Shown here piece after piece: positions 23,006 through 37,400 of a stretch of DNA of 64,000 bases. This DNA comes from Branchiostoma floridae. Its lineage: Eukaryota; Chordata; Leptocardii; Amphioxiformes; Branchiostomatidae. The stretch spans positions 11,013,381 through 11,077,380 of the forward strand of contig NC_049979.1 in the NCBI RefSeq assembly GCF_000003815.2. The letters are read 5' to 3'. The stretch's first letter is position 1. Every line of letters begins with the position of its first letter. The position numbers were made by a program, and so were the translations under genes. The notes under the pieces are model-generated. The model was not told where the DNA came from and did no database searches. It saw only the letters and a list, made by a program, of their open reading frames with translations.

Positions 23006-24748
23006 ACAAGCGTCACAAAAAACGTATGAAATATCAGACTTTTTTTATTTTAGAAATTTGTTCAATAAACATATAAACATACATCATTACACATACATGG
23101 TACAAAACACATGATTGATGTAGTCAAAGTCATCATACTGAGGCCCAAATCTGACCCTTTTCTGTCAATTAAAAACCTTTCTGTGAATGTCACTAAAAAA
23201 ATGAAAAACATATGATGGAATGCGACTAGAGACAGTCGGGAATATGGACAAGAGTTCTGGTAAAACGTATCGGAAAAGTGAGGTCATGTGGGTAATCCAC
23301 GATTGCATTAATGTCGAGATCTGAAAAGCGGAGCAGAAAGATTTTTTTATTGACAGAAAGGGGGGCGATGAAGGTTCATAATTTACGGACAGTGCGCAAG
23401 GTTTCCTTCAAATTTTCAGAGAAACCTTCCTGGTGACTTTCCTCAATAAAGATTGCTGGTGCATGGTGTACCGTTCAAAAAGAGAACAAGTGGGCAATAT
23501 GGGCCCAATTTGGGCCTAATGGGTAAAAGCAAGTATGCGCTGTGCAATTGTGACATGACGTCCTAGTTTTCCACTCACCTCAGCCAGAAGCGGATTCTAG
23601 TCGTCAGAACCGAAAGCATCAGCCCAAAAACTTTCCTTCAGATCACTGTTGTGGACATCTGAATGTTCTTTTCCCCTCCATGGGACGGGGCGATGTTGGC
23701 GAAAACAGGCCGACAAGAGGCAACAGGCAACGGTTTGTCTGGTTCCGAAGTGGAAGTTAACGAATCACGCATTAAAGATGACGTTAGAGTTGCTACCAAG
23801 CAGTCTGTGGGGTGTGAAATTAGCGTTCTTTTGACATGTCTGGAAGTATTCGGCTAAATGTGCATTGGGCAAACTCACGGTGAGTTTGAAAAGTATATTG
23901 ATCTCATCGTATCATAATGAACGAATATTACTCATTGCCACATTGGATCATATTGGAAAACGGCAAACCGTCAGAACCTGGCTTATAAGAAAGTTAGTTA
24001 GTGTTATCTTTAGGTTTTTTCAGAGGAGGATCATGGGATCTGCAAAGTAGGTTTAAGACTTAAGTTTGGTATCAAAATATTTCTGGGACTTTTTTCAGCA
24101 TTCATCTCTCTGTCCGAGCTTTTGATGTGAGCTCCTTGCTCTGTCTAGGGAAACACGTGCACATTTACTTGAAGAACAGAAAGTAATGCAGGACAAACAT
24201 CCCGAAACAATAGTTGGAGCCCCATTTAGCTAAAGGTCACCTGATTCATCAACCTGATGGTAATAAAGAAAGTTAATTCTAAAATCTAATAGGATGATCA
24301 GGCCGGATTCCGGCCCACTCAACTAGGCGCAACACTGTGGTCAGCTCTGCCCGACACTCTAGACAACTCGGCAATCACCCCCGCAAGAAAACCTCATTAT
24401 TTTACGTTCATTAATCTCAGAAGTGCAGTATGCTTCTTTCACTATTAATCATAAAGGAAGGATGTTATTAACTAATAACCTGCTTCAAGCGGCTGTAATG
24501 ATTGCCTGAGTTGGGACTAAGTTGATTTTGGGATTTCCAACTCACCCACACTATGCCAACCTTCCATGCCTTTATTTATGTGTTTTGACACTTTCCTTTG
24601 TCATGGTTTCGTTGCTTATTTATCTGTTTGTCTGCACATTATTGGCCTGTTTGTTTCCATCCACCGTTGCTATGATGTCTGCGCGGTCCCCTGGGACATC
24701 TGGTCCTCGCACAGGTCAAAGGTCAGACCGACCAAGTTAATAGATCCG

Positions 24749-25251
24749 TGACGTCAAGATTCCTCCAACATCCGGGATATTGGGACATGTCATCCAATCG
24801 TGAGGCGCTATTTCCGTCACGTGACCACACCTTGGCTATTAGCAACAAAATCTGGAAGGAGGTTGCCCGAAACAGTGCTGGATGCTGTTGAAAATAGTGC
24901 CATTTCAAGCTTCTGATTCTTTGAATTTTTGTCGGAGGGGTCTAGCAAGTGTCTACAACATCTTCGGAACAATCATACAGGACTATTAGTGTGGTAATAT
25001 CGTTTGTTTGGCTGCTAAATGTGGGTCGTGGTTTCCATGTTGGCGAAGCTGGGGGAGGACCAACCAAGCAACCTTGTCAGCCCTTCCTTCCAGGTTAGAC
25101 TGTCGTGCCGAGTGAAGACGACATCTTCATGATCTAGATCGCGCTGGAATCGATCATAATCCAGTTTCGCGATATCCCAGAGGATTCTTGTATTAATCAA
25201 AAGGACCCTAAGTTAACTCTTCAGCCGAGTTAACCCTAAGAGACTGCCAAA
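24749..25251 (+). promoter_or_regulatory. Probable promoter and 5' UTR of PPP2R5
   Basis: Upstream of the only visible PPP2R5 start codon are a perfect CRE palindrome TGACGTCA (24749-24756), a CCAAT box (24794-24798) and a palindromic E-box TCACGTGA (24817-24824), all within 75 bp. The spacing resembles a compact TATA-less promoter. Motif-based only; the transcription start is not located. Confidence 0.5.
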
Positions 25252-25402
25252 ATGTCCGCCGCCACAGGGCCCGTGACCGATAAGATAGATCCGTTCAGCA
25301 AGAAACAGTCAGTCAAGAAGCCAAAACAGAAGCGATCCCAGGCCTCCTCACGGTATAAGGCGAAGGGAGGGACGGAGCTGGTGCCTTTACCACAACTCAA
25401 AG
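25252..25402 (+). CDS. PPP2R5E: PPP2R5 exon 1, the only visible first exon for two downstream bodies
   Basis: ATG at 25252 opens [15 protein letters not shown], then the basic stretch [20 protein letters not shown] and ELVPLPQLK, which matches the N-terminus of human B56 epsilon (VDK.D.FSRKS.., ARQKRSQSSS, ELTPLPLLK). The exon ends at 25402 in phase 1 (AAA G, then GTAATG), so it joins equally well to exon 2 of copy 1 (31165) and exon 2 of copy 2 (47357); both complete a GAY Asp codon. No second exon of this kind is seen between the two bodies. Confidence 0.9.
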
Positions 25403-28400
25403 GTAATGTTCACCAACAATCAGTATTCTCAGTACGTAGCTACTCTGAAAAAGCGTTCCATGTTTTTTGAATGCATGAACGTTTGTGGCGTGCCTAAAAA
25501 CCCAAACCGTGTTTATCCCAGAGACAATAAACACGGATTCCTGATTTAGCTGGGCCACAGTTGTGACATCTTTGATGCCACCAGCGCACTTGTCACATCC
25601 TAGCCTGCCTTATCATACTCATATCAGACCTCTGTTATCAGTGAGAGCCCCCTGTGGCCACTTTGAGGCCCATACCCGTGAGAGCCATGTTAGATGGATA
25701 CACACACATCCACACATTTGACCCCTCCCACCGCCACCAAGGGTTGGTACATGACATGGACTATGCCAACCATTCCAGTCCAACCAACCTTGACGGTACA
25801 TACACTTGTCACACGAACTTGACTTTGGCATCAAGTGAGTGCACCCCCTCTTCCAGTAGATTTTTGTGCGTACCATTTGTGTGATAATGTTGTCAACATC
25901 TTCCATATTTGTTGAGCCTTATGGTGCTATCCTTGACCCAGTGGACATGGTTTGACACACCACAACAGGTCAGCCTGATGAGGATATGACTGAATGTTGC
26001 TTAGTTCTCCTTTACCTTCAAGTTCAAGCTGTCATGTGAGGAGGATAAGTCTATCGCTACTCCTGTGTATGTAGACAGTATCATCCATGTTACCTGATTT
26101 TTCCATGTCTGTGCCTGTCAAATTCTTATCCTACATCCCTTGCCTCCAGCTATTTGCAACGCAATGCCATTGTCCACAAAAAAATAATTTCCATACATTT
26201 CTGACTAGGTTGCATATTTCTGCAAAGATCTTGTTCAGTGTACAGAAAGACCTTTAGTAGTTTAAAACAGTTGCACAGACATATATGTAATAATGACATG
26301 CACATGTACATAGTAGTAATTATCTCATACCTGGAAATACACACACGAATTGTAGAGACTGCCTTATAAGGTGATTTACATAAGAGCTTCCTTGTAGAAT
26401 TGTGTTCTGCTAGCTATGTGCTTGGGATCAAAGAGGACCTGGTTAGGATTTCAGTAGGCTTGGACTGTAGCAGTTTGCAATGAAGGCTTTAAAACCAACT
26501 GACCATCTGGGTAGTTTTCTTTCCTATTTGATTCCAGTATGTTTTTTAAACCGAATCATTGGAAGAGTTGTAGTTGTTACACATAAAGCTATAGATGAAC
26601 TTGTATGTTGTGTCTGTGCCCTTGATGTGATCAGCACACATTATGATTTGTTTCGGTGGTAGAGGAGTTTTGCATAAGTGATGTCCAATGCTGCTGCCAC
26701 ATTGGCCTGCTACATGAAAATCCTTTTACCCAAGGGAGTGGTATGCCATTAACATTGTTCAGTATTGAGCTGGCTTAGATGTGTAAGTATGGAGATAATT
26801 GAAAAGCTGTAGAATTTGTGTGATATTTTTGTGTGGTTAACTTAGTAAAGTCTTTTGGTTCTTGGGGCGCAAAAATTTACAGCGGATATGATACACGTTT
26901 TCTGTACCACCTACTATTTGCATGTATGATATTATTAAACGTGCATTGTAGGTTGTACATAAAAAGCTGAGCTATAGAGTTGCTTTGTGTAAAAAGAAGA
27001 TGAAAGATAAGGCACGAAAAACCCCCAACTGCAAATGGAGAGTACACCATGAATGAAGAATGTCAGTCAGTTGATCTGTCAACTGGTAAAGATAAGCCAT
27101 GGGTGGTAACAATAAATACATGTTTCACAAACACGCCATTTTAATGACAAGACCCTATCAACATTCCTCTTGAACAATTTCTAATTAATCCAGAACAATC
27201 CATAATCCTTTTAAGTTGTATCACTGTGTATCCAATTGTTGTGATATTCAAACATACACATGCACATAAAACAGGTAGGTAAATAGATATGCATATTCAT
27301 GGCCTGATCTAATATTTTTGCACAGCTAATATCAGAAGATTGTGGCTCTGTCAATCTTACAATAAGTTACATGGGGCACTTTGTGGATTACAGTGTCAAT
27401 AGAAGATGGATAGATGGAATAATAACACAGTCTGCTGTGGGTTTTACAGTTGATTCTTAATTTATGTCCTCATGAAATGGACAAAGTAGAAACTTGTTAA
27501 TTCTGCATGGGCAGCTTTGTGTAAATATCTCTAGTTTGTGTATGCATGTCATTTGTGAATGGAGTGTGGATGTGATGAGTTTTTGTCAGTCAGTGGAAGC
27601 AGACAGCATGTACACATGTCTTATCAGATATTGCATGTTCATCAATCAAAAGAAGTATGATTTCTTGCTAATGCATGATTGATCCAGTTGTGTAATGAGC
27701 ACTATTACTAGAGAAGTGCTGGATTGAATAGTCTTGCAGTTGTCCACATCTTTTATTAATATCCTAGATTTTGCTGGAGACTTCTGTAATTTGTTGTCTT
27801 TGGGAAGGTTGAAAAAAAAAATCCATGCATGCAAAGATCTGATAGTTGCTAAGTACACATACCAAACACAGCATAGATGACTATGGAACAACAATGTGAA
27901 TTCCTCCATCAGTCAGCAATGTAAATGCCCAGTAACATCAGTTTACTCTTTATGTCAAGCATCCTTTGAAAATAGGCTTTTCCAACACTATGTGTATGTG
28001 CATAAAAAAGGTGATAATTATCAACAGAAATTGTTGGGTAAAATTTGGATACTCATAGTCATAGACTCCCGAAATAACATATCATCAGGATGAAAATATA
28101 TGAAGTATATATATACAGGTTGGGTCCTGTTGGTTTTATGGCTCCCAGTCCACAGGGATGACTATTTTTAGTCTAGACCAGGCAGCCTTTCTTTGTACAA
28201 ATGTTGTGAACGTCATGAAGTAGTCAGAAATTGTTTATCAAGGATTGAAAAATCATAACATGGTTTCCATACCATACATCATGTGGATTACTGTGGGAGG
28301 AGAGTGGCAATACCAAGTTAGTATTTGGGTTACTAATACTATTCAGGAATATTGGTGGAATGCGGTTGATCTCAAGTTACGTGTATGATGTGTCATGGCA

Positions 28401-31400
28401 TCGAATGACTGAAATATGGTAGGGTGACTGAGTTGATGTNNNNNNNNNNNNNNNNNNNNNNNNNNNNNNNNNNNNNNNNNNNNNNNNNNNNNNNNNNNNN
28501 NNNNNNNNNNNNNNNNNNNNNNNNNNNNNNNNNNNNNNNNNNNNNNNNNNNNNNNNNNNNNNNNNNNNNNNNNNNNNNNNNNNNNNNNNNNNNNNNNNNN
28601 NNNNNNNNNNNNNNNNNNNNNNNNNNNNNNNNNNNNNNNNNNNNNNNNNNNNNNNNNNNNNNNNNNNNNNNNNNNNNNNNNNNNNNNNNNNNNNNNNNNN
28701 NNNNNNNNNNNNNNNNNNNNNNNNNNNNNNNNNNNNNNNNNNNNNNNNNNNNNNNNNNNNNNNNNNNNNNNNNNNNNNNNNNNNNNNNNNNNNNNNNNNN
28801 NNNNNNNNNNNNNNNNNNNNNNNNNNNNNNNNNNNNNNNNNNNNNNNNNNNNNNNNNNNNNNNNNNNNNNNNNNNNNNNNNNNNNNNNNNNNNNNNNNNN
28901 NNNNNNNNNNNNNNNNNNNNNNNNNNNNNNNNNNNNNNNNNNNNNNNNNNNNNNNNNNNNNNNNNNNNNNNNNNNNNNNNNNNNNNNNNNNNNNTACAAG
29001 TCAGACCAAAACTACATTCGGGTCCCATACCATTATGCCTCATATGATATATACAGATGATGGTGATGGTACAGCATATACAGTTGCAAGTCCACCTATT
29101 TTGCTCCATCATTCAGTTTTCACACTAAAGTTACAGAGAAAAGGTGATTTGTATCTGTCATCTATCGAATCATCAACAATTGTGTTCACAGTGTGCAAAT
29201 GATCGTTGGACTTTCTGTCGATAAATGACTCTGTTCATTATCGCTAATGGAACTGTTAGTGTTTTGCCAGATCATACCAGGAAGATAAACTTTCCTGACT
29301 GCTGGATGTAAAAACTATCAAGGAGTAGTTGTGTTGTAACTTTGTCTCTTCTTCCTGCATTTCTCCCACTTGAGAATGCTTTCTTGTTTATCTGTAAACT
29401 AACTTGTCCTTATTTGGTGGGACAAGCTGTGATTCATAGAGGAGATTATCCACCTTACCTTTCAATGAGAAAGCTGTATCCTCTTTTAGTCTTTAGAAAT
29501 AAAGTATGATAAATAATCTATAGAACCAGCAATTTGCTGAGCAAAGATGAGTGTGAACTGTGAATGTGTGTGTGTGTGTTGTTACCTATGACTGTATTAT
29601 ACTATACTATACTATACTATGAGTATGAGCTGTGGTTTCGAGCAGATGTGTCTTGCCAGGGTCATTTCTTCAATGGTTCCTTTTTACATGTAGAACACTC
29701 TACACAGGTGTGTCTCTTCCTGGAATTCTTTTCTGTGATGTATGTTGACTTACATCTGAGATGGATCCATTTCATTCCAACATGTGCATGTAGAATGTTG
29801 AGCAGGTGTCCCTTTTCATTTTACACTCAAAATCATTTTGCAGCATTCTCTGCTACAACATCACAAGGAACTACATGCATTGTAGTTGGACTGTAGGGCA
29901 GATTCAACCAAGGCAAGGTAGAGTCTAGATGTGTAAGCTTGAGCACATGAGATTTTGTCTGGATGGTAGGAAGAACAACTGAAACAAGTAGAGTATTGAT
30001 GGAAGAGGGAGGCTAGGCAGGCACACAGTCTTGGTTGGACACAATTTTTATCAAGGCCATCTGTTTATGCCACGGCTTGCTTTTCAACGTATCTCCACAA
30101 GACCCTGCTCGTACCGAATGCTGGGGATTTTCCTGTGCACGGTTCAAGCTGCTGGAATGTTCTGCTACTAATTGATCAGAGGGAAGAGCTCCTAACCCCT
30201 TCACCTTTTCGCGATGGACTCTCTTGCACGGCTCTCCTTTTCTGAGACTGATTTCTCCCTAAGTCAGCAAGGTGGCGGGAGGTGGCACATTTGGGAGATG
30301 CTTTTCGAACAACTTTCTTCCTGTCGAGTAAAGGTAGGCCCCTTTCCAGACTTGGATTCGCTGCCTCTTGTGTGTGCATGCACTTCAGATCTGTAATGGT
30401 CACGACTCACAAGTCATGAGGTGTAGTCTCTTGTATGTGGGCCAAGTCTCAACAAAGCCACGCTGCAGTGACTTGCATGCCAGCTTGAGCATGTTGTTCT
30501 TTTACTTTTTAAAGTTGTGAAGAGAAACACAGGACCATACCAAAGAAGTTTGAGCAACTTCCATGACAATTCTCTCTTTCTTTCTGCTGTGTTTCAAATG
30601 AATAAACTGCACTGCTAAAGTCTTTGATTATTCTTGTGTTACTCCTTTTAACCTAAGCAGTAACCAAAACAACAGGCTTACACTTCCAATTTGTCCTATG
30701 AGTAGGTACATGTAAGTGTGTTTACTGGGAACATGTAGGTTCCTTACATCCATGTAGCCAGAAATGTGTAATATGTGTCTTTCCTGGCCTGCCAAATTGT
30801 TGTGGTGGAAACTTGGAAAACTCACTTTTATATATATATATAATATATATGCTTCAGCATGTTTCCCATACTGTAGTGACTTGGCTAGCCAACAATCTTG
30901 TAGCTAACTCTGAGGTTTACTGAGTATTGCAATGAAAACACCCCAGGGACCTACTTTTGCCTTTTTTGTTTCGAAAGCAGGCATGTCTCTGTGATAGTGT
31001 TAGTGTTGACATGGCTTACATTCCGCCACACCAGCAGCTGTATGTGCCAAATCCCACAACACACAGGCCCGAGAAGTCTCTGTTTTGTGATGTTTTCACC
31101 ACCTGTGGATGTGCGATGATCACACCGAAGCCTGGCTCACTGCTGCGTCCTTTTCCTTCCGCAGACGCTACGCCGGCCGAGCAACAGGAACTCTTCCTCA
31201 AGAAGCTGCAGCAGTGCTCGGTTCTGTTTGACTTCGCCGACGACTGTGTGTCGGAGTTGAGAAGCATGGAAGTGAAGCGGTTCAGTCTGATCGAGGTGCT
31301 GGACCACATAGGCAAGACTGGGGTCCTCCTGGAGCAGACCTACCCGGAGGTGGTGAAAATGGTAAGTAGTAAAAGAACTTATATTATCAAGTGTCAAATG

Positions 31401-34400
31401 AGGGCAGTGATATGTTTTATAATTAGTTTTAATTTGGGTAGTCCATTCATCTATCAGTCCCATAGCTCATGAAGCCGTAGGGGCAGTAAGACTGTTCACA
31501 AGTGATTTCCACTTCTGGCGGTCTTCGGGTAGTGCCAATCATTTATTTGTATGTAATTTGTCAAACCTTCAAAGGTAGGTAAAGGTAGTCCCATAGCCTT
31601 TTGAAGCTAAAGGGGCAGTTAAATGTCAACCACTGTGTCCTGGGCATGATATCGGAAGGTGGAGCCCACTCTTTTCCCCCCCAACTGAAGTCAGGTACCC
31701 ATCTTAACACCTTGATTGAGTGAGAAAAGTCGTGTTAAAGGGCAGCATAACGAGGGAACGGGTTTTCTGCGCGTGGAGAATTTGCGCGTGCGCGTGAAAA
31801 ATGTGCGCGTGAAAAATAAATTTCCTAAATTATGTCAAAAAATTTTCAGCAAGGAATTCTATGGCAGAAAAATTTGAACCTATGATATAATTTCCCATCT
31901 GTTACCTGAATTTTGGGTTTGAAAAAACCCTGATTTTTAGATCCCTTGGGAATAGGTTAATTTGCATATTTTGAACATTTCAAAATCACGTAAATTTGAT
32001 GGAAATAAATGGAAAAATTACTCATATGAGGTTTTATATTGTAAAATGTAACAATTTGAGGCTTTTCTCCATTCTAGAAGCTTTATTTTATCTTTTTTTG
32101 AAGCAGATTGTTTCATGCGCAAATTTCAAACTTTTTTGCGCGTGAAAAGTTAACATTTAAAAATCACTTGAAAATCACTCAGATCGAGATTTTGTACTCT
32201 AGAATGCAACAATATGATGATTAATTCCATTTTGTGCCATCTTGTTTGAGCTTTTAAGAATAAAACTGCAAAAACTTTTTGAATCCCTTGGGAATCAGCT
32301 AATTTGCATATTGTCACGCGCAGATTTTTCACGCGCAAGTTTTCACGCGCAGACTCTTCACGCGCACAAAACCCCAACCCCATAACGATAGCATAACAGG
32401 ATTCAAATTCAGAAGCTCTTGTTTCTGGGCTACCACACCATTACAAAATATCCGTCCTTACCAGTATTCACGAATCCAGATTCACCCAGGCATGGGATTG
32501 ATCCTGATTCAATCTGCCAAACCCACCTCAGGAGGTTGATTACGATTAGTGCCCTTCTTCTCAGATTTGGATTCAGATTTGAACCAGGATTCAAACCTGG
32601 GTGAGTCCCATTTCTTGAATCGTGGTATGAAGGGCTGACATTACAGTTGGACCTCTACATAGGGAAGCATGATAAAATACACCAAAACAAGGCTTCAGAA
32701 AAGTACTAACCCCAATTTCAATCTTAAAAAAATTTCTCCACCAGACAGCCACAAGGGTCATCTTTGTAACCATTAAAAGAAAACAGAGGGTTAACCACCT
32801 CAAACTCCGAGGAATCCCCGCTCTATGAAAGAAACCTCACCTTTGACCCCAGTTTTCTCCTGATACCACAAATATGACACAACAACTAAAATCCTTCCAT
32901 GTGCCACCTAAACTGCTAAACTGAGCAAATTTTGACCAAAATGGGAAAGATTAGACCTTACCTGTTCCTTCTATCCCCAAAAGTCTCCAGGTTGGGCCAA
33001 AATTGTCAAGGAAAAAGAAGATTTTAAAGGATTTTAAGTCACACCCAAATCGTCTTCCCACTTTGTGCCTTCTACCGCGCAACTCAACTGTGACGTCAGC
33101 CCTGAAGGGAAAGTTCTTGACATACGAGTCTTCAAGCATTCAGGGCAATTACTTGTCTGTGGCTGATCTGTAGTAATTGCCTTTGACCCTGGAGGACTTG
33201 AAGTCGGGAAGGAGAGTGGTTTACCTTACCTGACAGAGCAGACTGGGACCATGATGAACTGTGTACTTGGTTTTCTGTCCCATGGTGCAAAGCCAGTGCC
33301 AAGCTTTAGACTACATCGGAAAGAGACATGATATCCCCACAACCCGTCCCATGGTGAAACTGTACTGCCGTCAATCAAGCAATCAAGCAATCAATCAGTC
33401 AATCAATCAGTCAGTCAGTCAAACCCCAGAAGCAGCTGAGAATTGAAGTATGACCTATTCATACCATGATTTACAAATCGGGATTCACTGTGCCAGGGTT
33501 TGATCCAGATTTCCAACGTCTGGTACAAAGGGTCCAGATCTAGCTGAGGTGGGGGTGGGGATTGATCTAAATCTGCTGAATCCAGATTTGGCATATTGAA
33601 TTTGGATGAAACTGTTGCCTGAGTGAATCTCCATTCCTTGTATGAACTGGGTTTAGGAATCTTAAATGCTGACATCAGGATTTTTGCAGACAAAGCTAAT
33701 GACTTGTTTCACTTCTTAATCAAGTAATCCTCTTTGGTTCTCATATTGTAGTGGCAAAACGTTTGGCATTTTTGCTACCAATCTGTGATACATGGTTTTC
33801 AATATCGATCACAGATAAGTGGAAAGGGTGTTAGGAGTTTTGGGTTGTTTACATGAAACGGGAGATGAGTGATGCATATTTAGGATTTACTACTCGACAG
33901 TTCCGTAATGGCTCAGACACCAAACTGAACTGAAATATAGTTTCCTGTCAGTGTATGTAAAGCGCTAGTTTTAATGGTGCACATCAGAGCCCTGCAGGCA
34001 AAGATTATAAAGACTTATCTGCATGTCGTTCCGGTACATAGCCTGCCATGAGACAAACTATTTTTAGGAAGATGTTTCGCCATGGGATCCGATTTTCAGC
34101 AGCCATAGCTGCTACAGCCTCAGGAAAAGGATGAGGGAGGATTGTCAGTCGGTATCTCTTGCCTTACACAAGGTAAAGTGCATCGGCTTCTTGCCCTTCT
34201 ATTTGAATGACGCAAAACGCTCCCCATTGGAGGACAGAATCCTCCGACATTGAGTCGAGAGTCCCTGCTAGACGTAGCCGATGTCATGTTTTATCTCCAG
34301 CGTAACCCACTGCCTACAAGCTAACTACACATGTACATGCCAGGCACAGCTGCCATTAACCATGCAGGATCATGCTGTACATGTGCATTAGGCACACAAG

Positions 34401-37400
34401 ATAACCAAATGGCAGGGATGAAAGTGTGGTGGAGCCACCCTTCTGCAAGCATAGAGATTGAACAGGAAAGAACATCCTTGAATAAAACTCTGGAGTCTGG
34501 GTTTGGGCATTTGTAGCCTGGCTGAAACGTGCTTCTAGTGGTGAACTGGTGATCCTTCAAGAAATTAGCCCCTGACAGCAAGAGAATGGTGTAATGCAGG
34601 CTTGGAGTTGCACAGTCTTTCCTAACCTGTTGTCTGGGGAAAATGAATTTAGCTGTTCTTTTTCTGAAGACGTTCCAATTAAATACATGGAAAAAAAATA
34701 TCATGGAAATCTGTCGTTCCTATGATCTGTTATGCTCCTTGGAAGATTTTGACCAGAATGCCCTGCAGTTCCAGAGCAAGCTGCTAGGGGGCCCAAATAT
34801 CTTCCTTTCATCACAAGCTATCTGCCACCAGAAAGTGAAGACCATGGCATGTCCAGGTGAAAAAATACAAAAAAATCGAGGTTCTGTTGCAGTACCAAGG
34901 TCACATACCAGGGGGCCAAAAATCGACCATGACTTTCGTCTTTCCAACACCTGCCCACATACCAAATATCATTACGATCCACCCAGAGGATTATGGTATC
35001 TACAAATATCCAGAAACACAAACAGACCCACAGTCAGACAGACACACCAAAAATCTATACCTCCATTTTTCATGGTGGTAATCAAGAAATTTATGAAACT
35101 AATGTTTTCTTTCTTTGTTGTACCTGTCTGAATATGTCTGTACACAGGGATGCCAGTAGAAGTGGGGTGAACATAGTCCAGCTTAGATGCCCATAATGAT
35201 AATGATGATGTACATATATAACATATGCTGTTGAACAGCTGGTGTGAAGGACCCACTAAACAACAGGTGTAGGCTGTTTGTGCTTGTCTCTACCCTTGGA
35301 AACAGAATGGCTTCCATGTTGTTATATTACATGACTGGCTCGTTAGTATACCAGATGCCGACCTGAACCTTTACAGCTAGCTAAGAGTAAGATGAAAACT
35401 TGCAGCAAACACAGCACCAAAAGATCAAGAACAGATAAGCCCACGTATACAATTGTTCTATGTTATCTATTGGGCCATGAAGCCTTTCACATTTATTATC
35501 AAAAGCACTTAAAAGCTAAACATAGCATGAGTGAAGTATTGATGTAGCTTATGTCATANNNNNNNNNNNNNNNNNNNNNNNNNNNNNNNNNNNNNNNNNN
35601 NNNNNNNNNNNNNNNNNNNNNNNNNNNNNNNNNNNNNNNNNNNNNNNNNNNNNNNNNNNNNNNNNNNNNNNNNNNNNNNNNNNNNNNNNNNNNNNNNNNN
35701 NNNNNNNNNNNNNNNNNNNNNNNNNNNNNNNNNNNNNNNNNNNNNNNNNNNNNNNNNNNNNNNNNNNNNNNNNNNNNNNNNNNNNNNNNNNNNNNNNNNN
35801 NNNNNNNNNNNNNNNNNNNNNNNNNNNNNNNNNNNNNNNNNNNNNNNNNNNNNNNNNNNNNNNNNNTATATATTTGGCTCCCCTTCAATGTACATACAGT
35901 TCTATTCACATGTATTATTAATGTGAAAAGATGGGCTTTTGATAGAATAAGAGTAATTAATTCTTGGCTCTGAATGGCTAAATGTGGTGGCTGAATGAAG
36001 GGATAAGTACCCAATTTATCCCCCATCGACCCTGCCCAGCATCAAGGCGGGTTGCTATGGCCCCACGGTGCACGGGACTCCTCATTAAATATATGTCCTT
36101 GCCATATGGTGCATATAATGTAGGCAATAGACGAGGTAGCCCCTTTTCGGAGAATACTTTGATGCCATTCTGACTATGGCACTAAAAGGCCGGCCTAAAA
36201 ATAGAGCGGCGTAGTTGAAAATTGGATGTATTGATTTTGTATTTTATGTTGGGCAAACAGTGTCAGGACCTGGCACCTGCCGGGAGCAGCGGTAGTTATA
36301 GCGCCGCCATAAAATAAGCAAAGCCGGGAGGTGCTGCAGTTATTTAATTGTTTCCCCCTCCCCTAATTTACTGTCACTGCTATGTAAATAAGGGTGTGTT
36401 GTCTTCCTTGATCTGTTGATTTCAGCATTTCCCAATCGATGTAAAAAATTGGGGGAACCCGGTAAAAATTTTAGACAACATTGTCCGTATTTTGCCAGGG
36501 CCACACCCTAACTTCTGAGTATCACGAAACATCTTAAGAAATTGACATTTAAGACAAACAGCTATCTGGTTGGTGAATTAGGTTACTGTTTATGTACCTT
36601 TTTGTACCCTCCAGCCATGTTATTGGGTGAAAATTTCCCAACCAGCCTTGTTCATTTGTGAAGTGGTTTCTAAAATCAATGAGATGGCCAACAAAAATTG
36701 TTCTGACTGAATCAGAGAGAATCTGTCTTCTGTGGATGGTCAGAACCTGGCAGCCTCTTTGTGTTAGCAAAGCTCTGTAACTAGTGTTAGGACCAAACCA
36801 TCCGCTTGTTAGTATTCTATATAGCTAGCATCCAGAGAGTCAAATGTTCATTAAGAGTGAATATGAAATGCAGTTATTAATTGGTACAGGTTGTTAACGT
36901 AGATCCGAAAGACTTCCTTCTGTATACTGTACTTTCTTGGGTGTAAGTAATATGCATAATTGCTTATACCAGACAATTCAATGTCTTAACTGAATCACCA
37001 TGTTGTTATAGAATAGATCAAGCTGATAACACTAACAATAATGGTACCATTAGCATCTTTTTCTATCATTCTACAATGGGAAAAGTTCTGCATATCTAAA
37101 TTATACCCAGTATATGGCTGGTGAAGGTTGGTGAAGGTAGACATCAAAAATACCTGCACAGCTCCAATTTTACCTGGGGGCTTGTGGGTGGTATGTCAAG
37201 CCCCGATATGCAGTATACAAAGCAGCAAATGTACGTATACAGTAAGGCATAGAATATATCATATTCCCTTTGCCGGTGTATTGAAATATAATTGTTCCCA
37301 CCTGAAACATAGTGTAAACCAGGTGTCACTCTCGAGTAGAAAACCTAGATATGCCATCTGCTGACTATTTTGAATGACAAATCAGTGTTTGTTTAAAACA

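Larger units (their letters stand above)
21542..25251. other. Divergent intergenic region between the TMED gene and PPP2R5 exon 1
   Basis: It contains two inverted-repeat elements and the probable PPP2R5 promoter near its right end. The open frames here are short and resemble no family. I see no further gene. Confidence 0.65.

Noticed and set aside
30214..30396. A possible alternative B56 first exon with a GTAGGC donor
   Set aside because: The codon before the donor is complete, so it does not match the phase-1 acceptor of exon 2, and the protein resembles no B56 N-terminus.
34643..35131. A 162-residue frame
   Set aside because: It lies in a B56 intron, overlaps frames on both strands and ends in CAGACAGACA-type repeat; probably a dispersed repeat.
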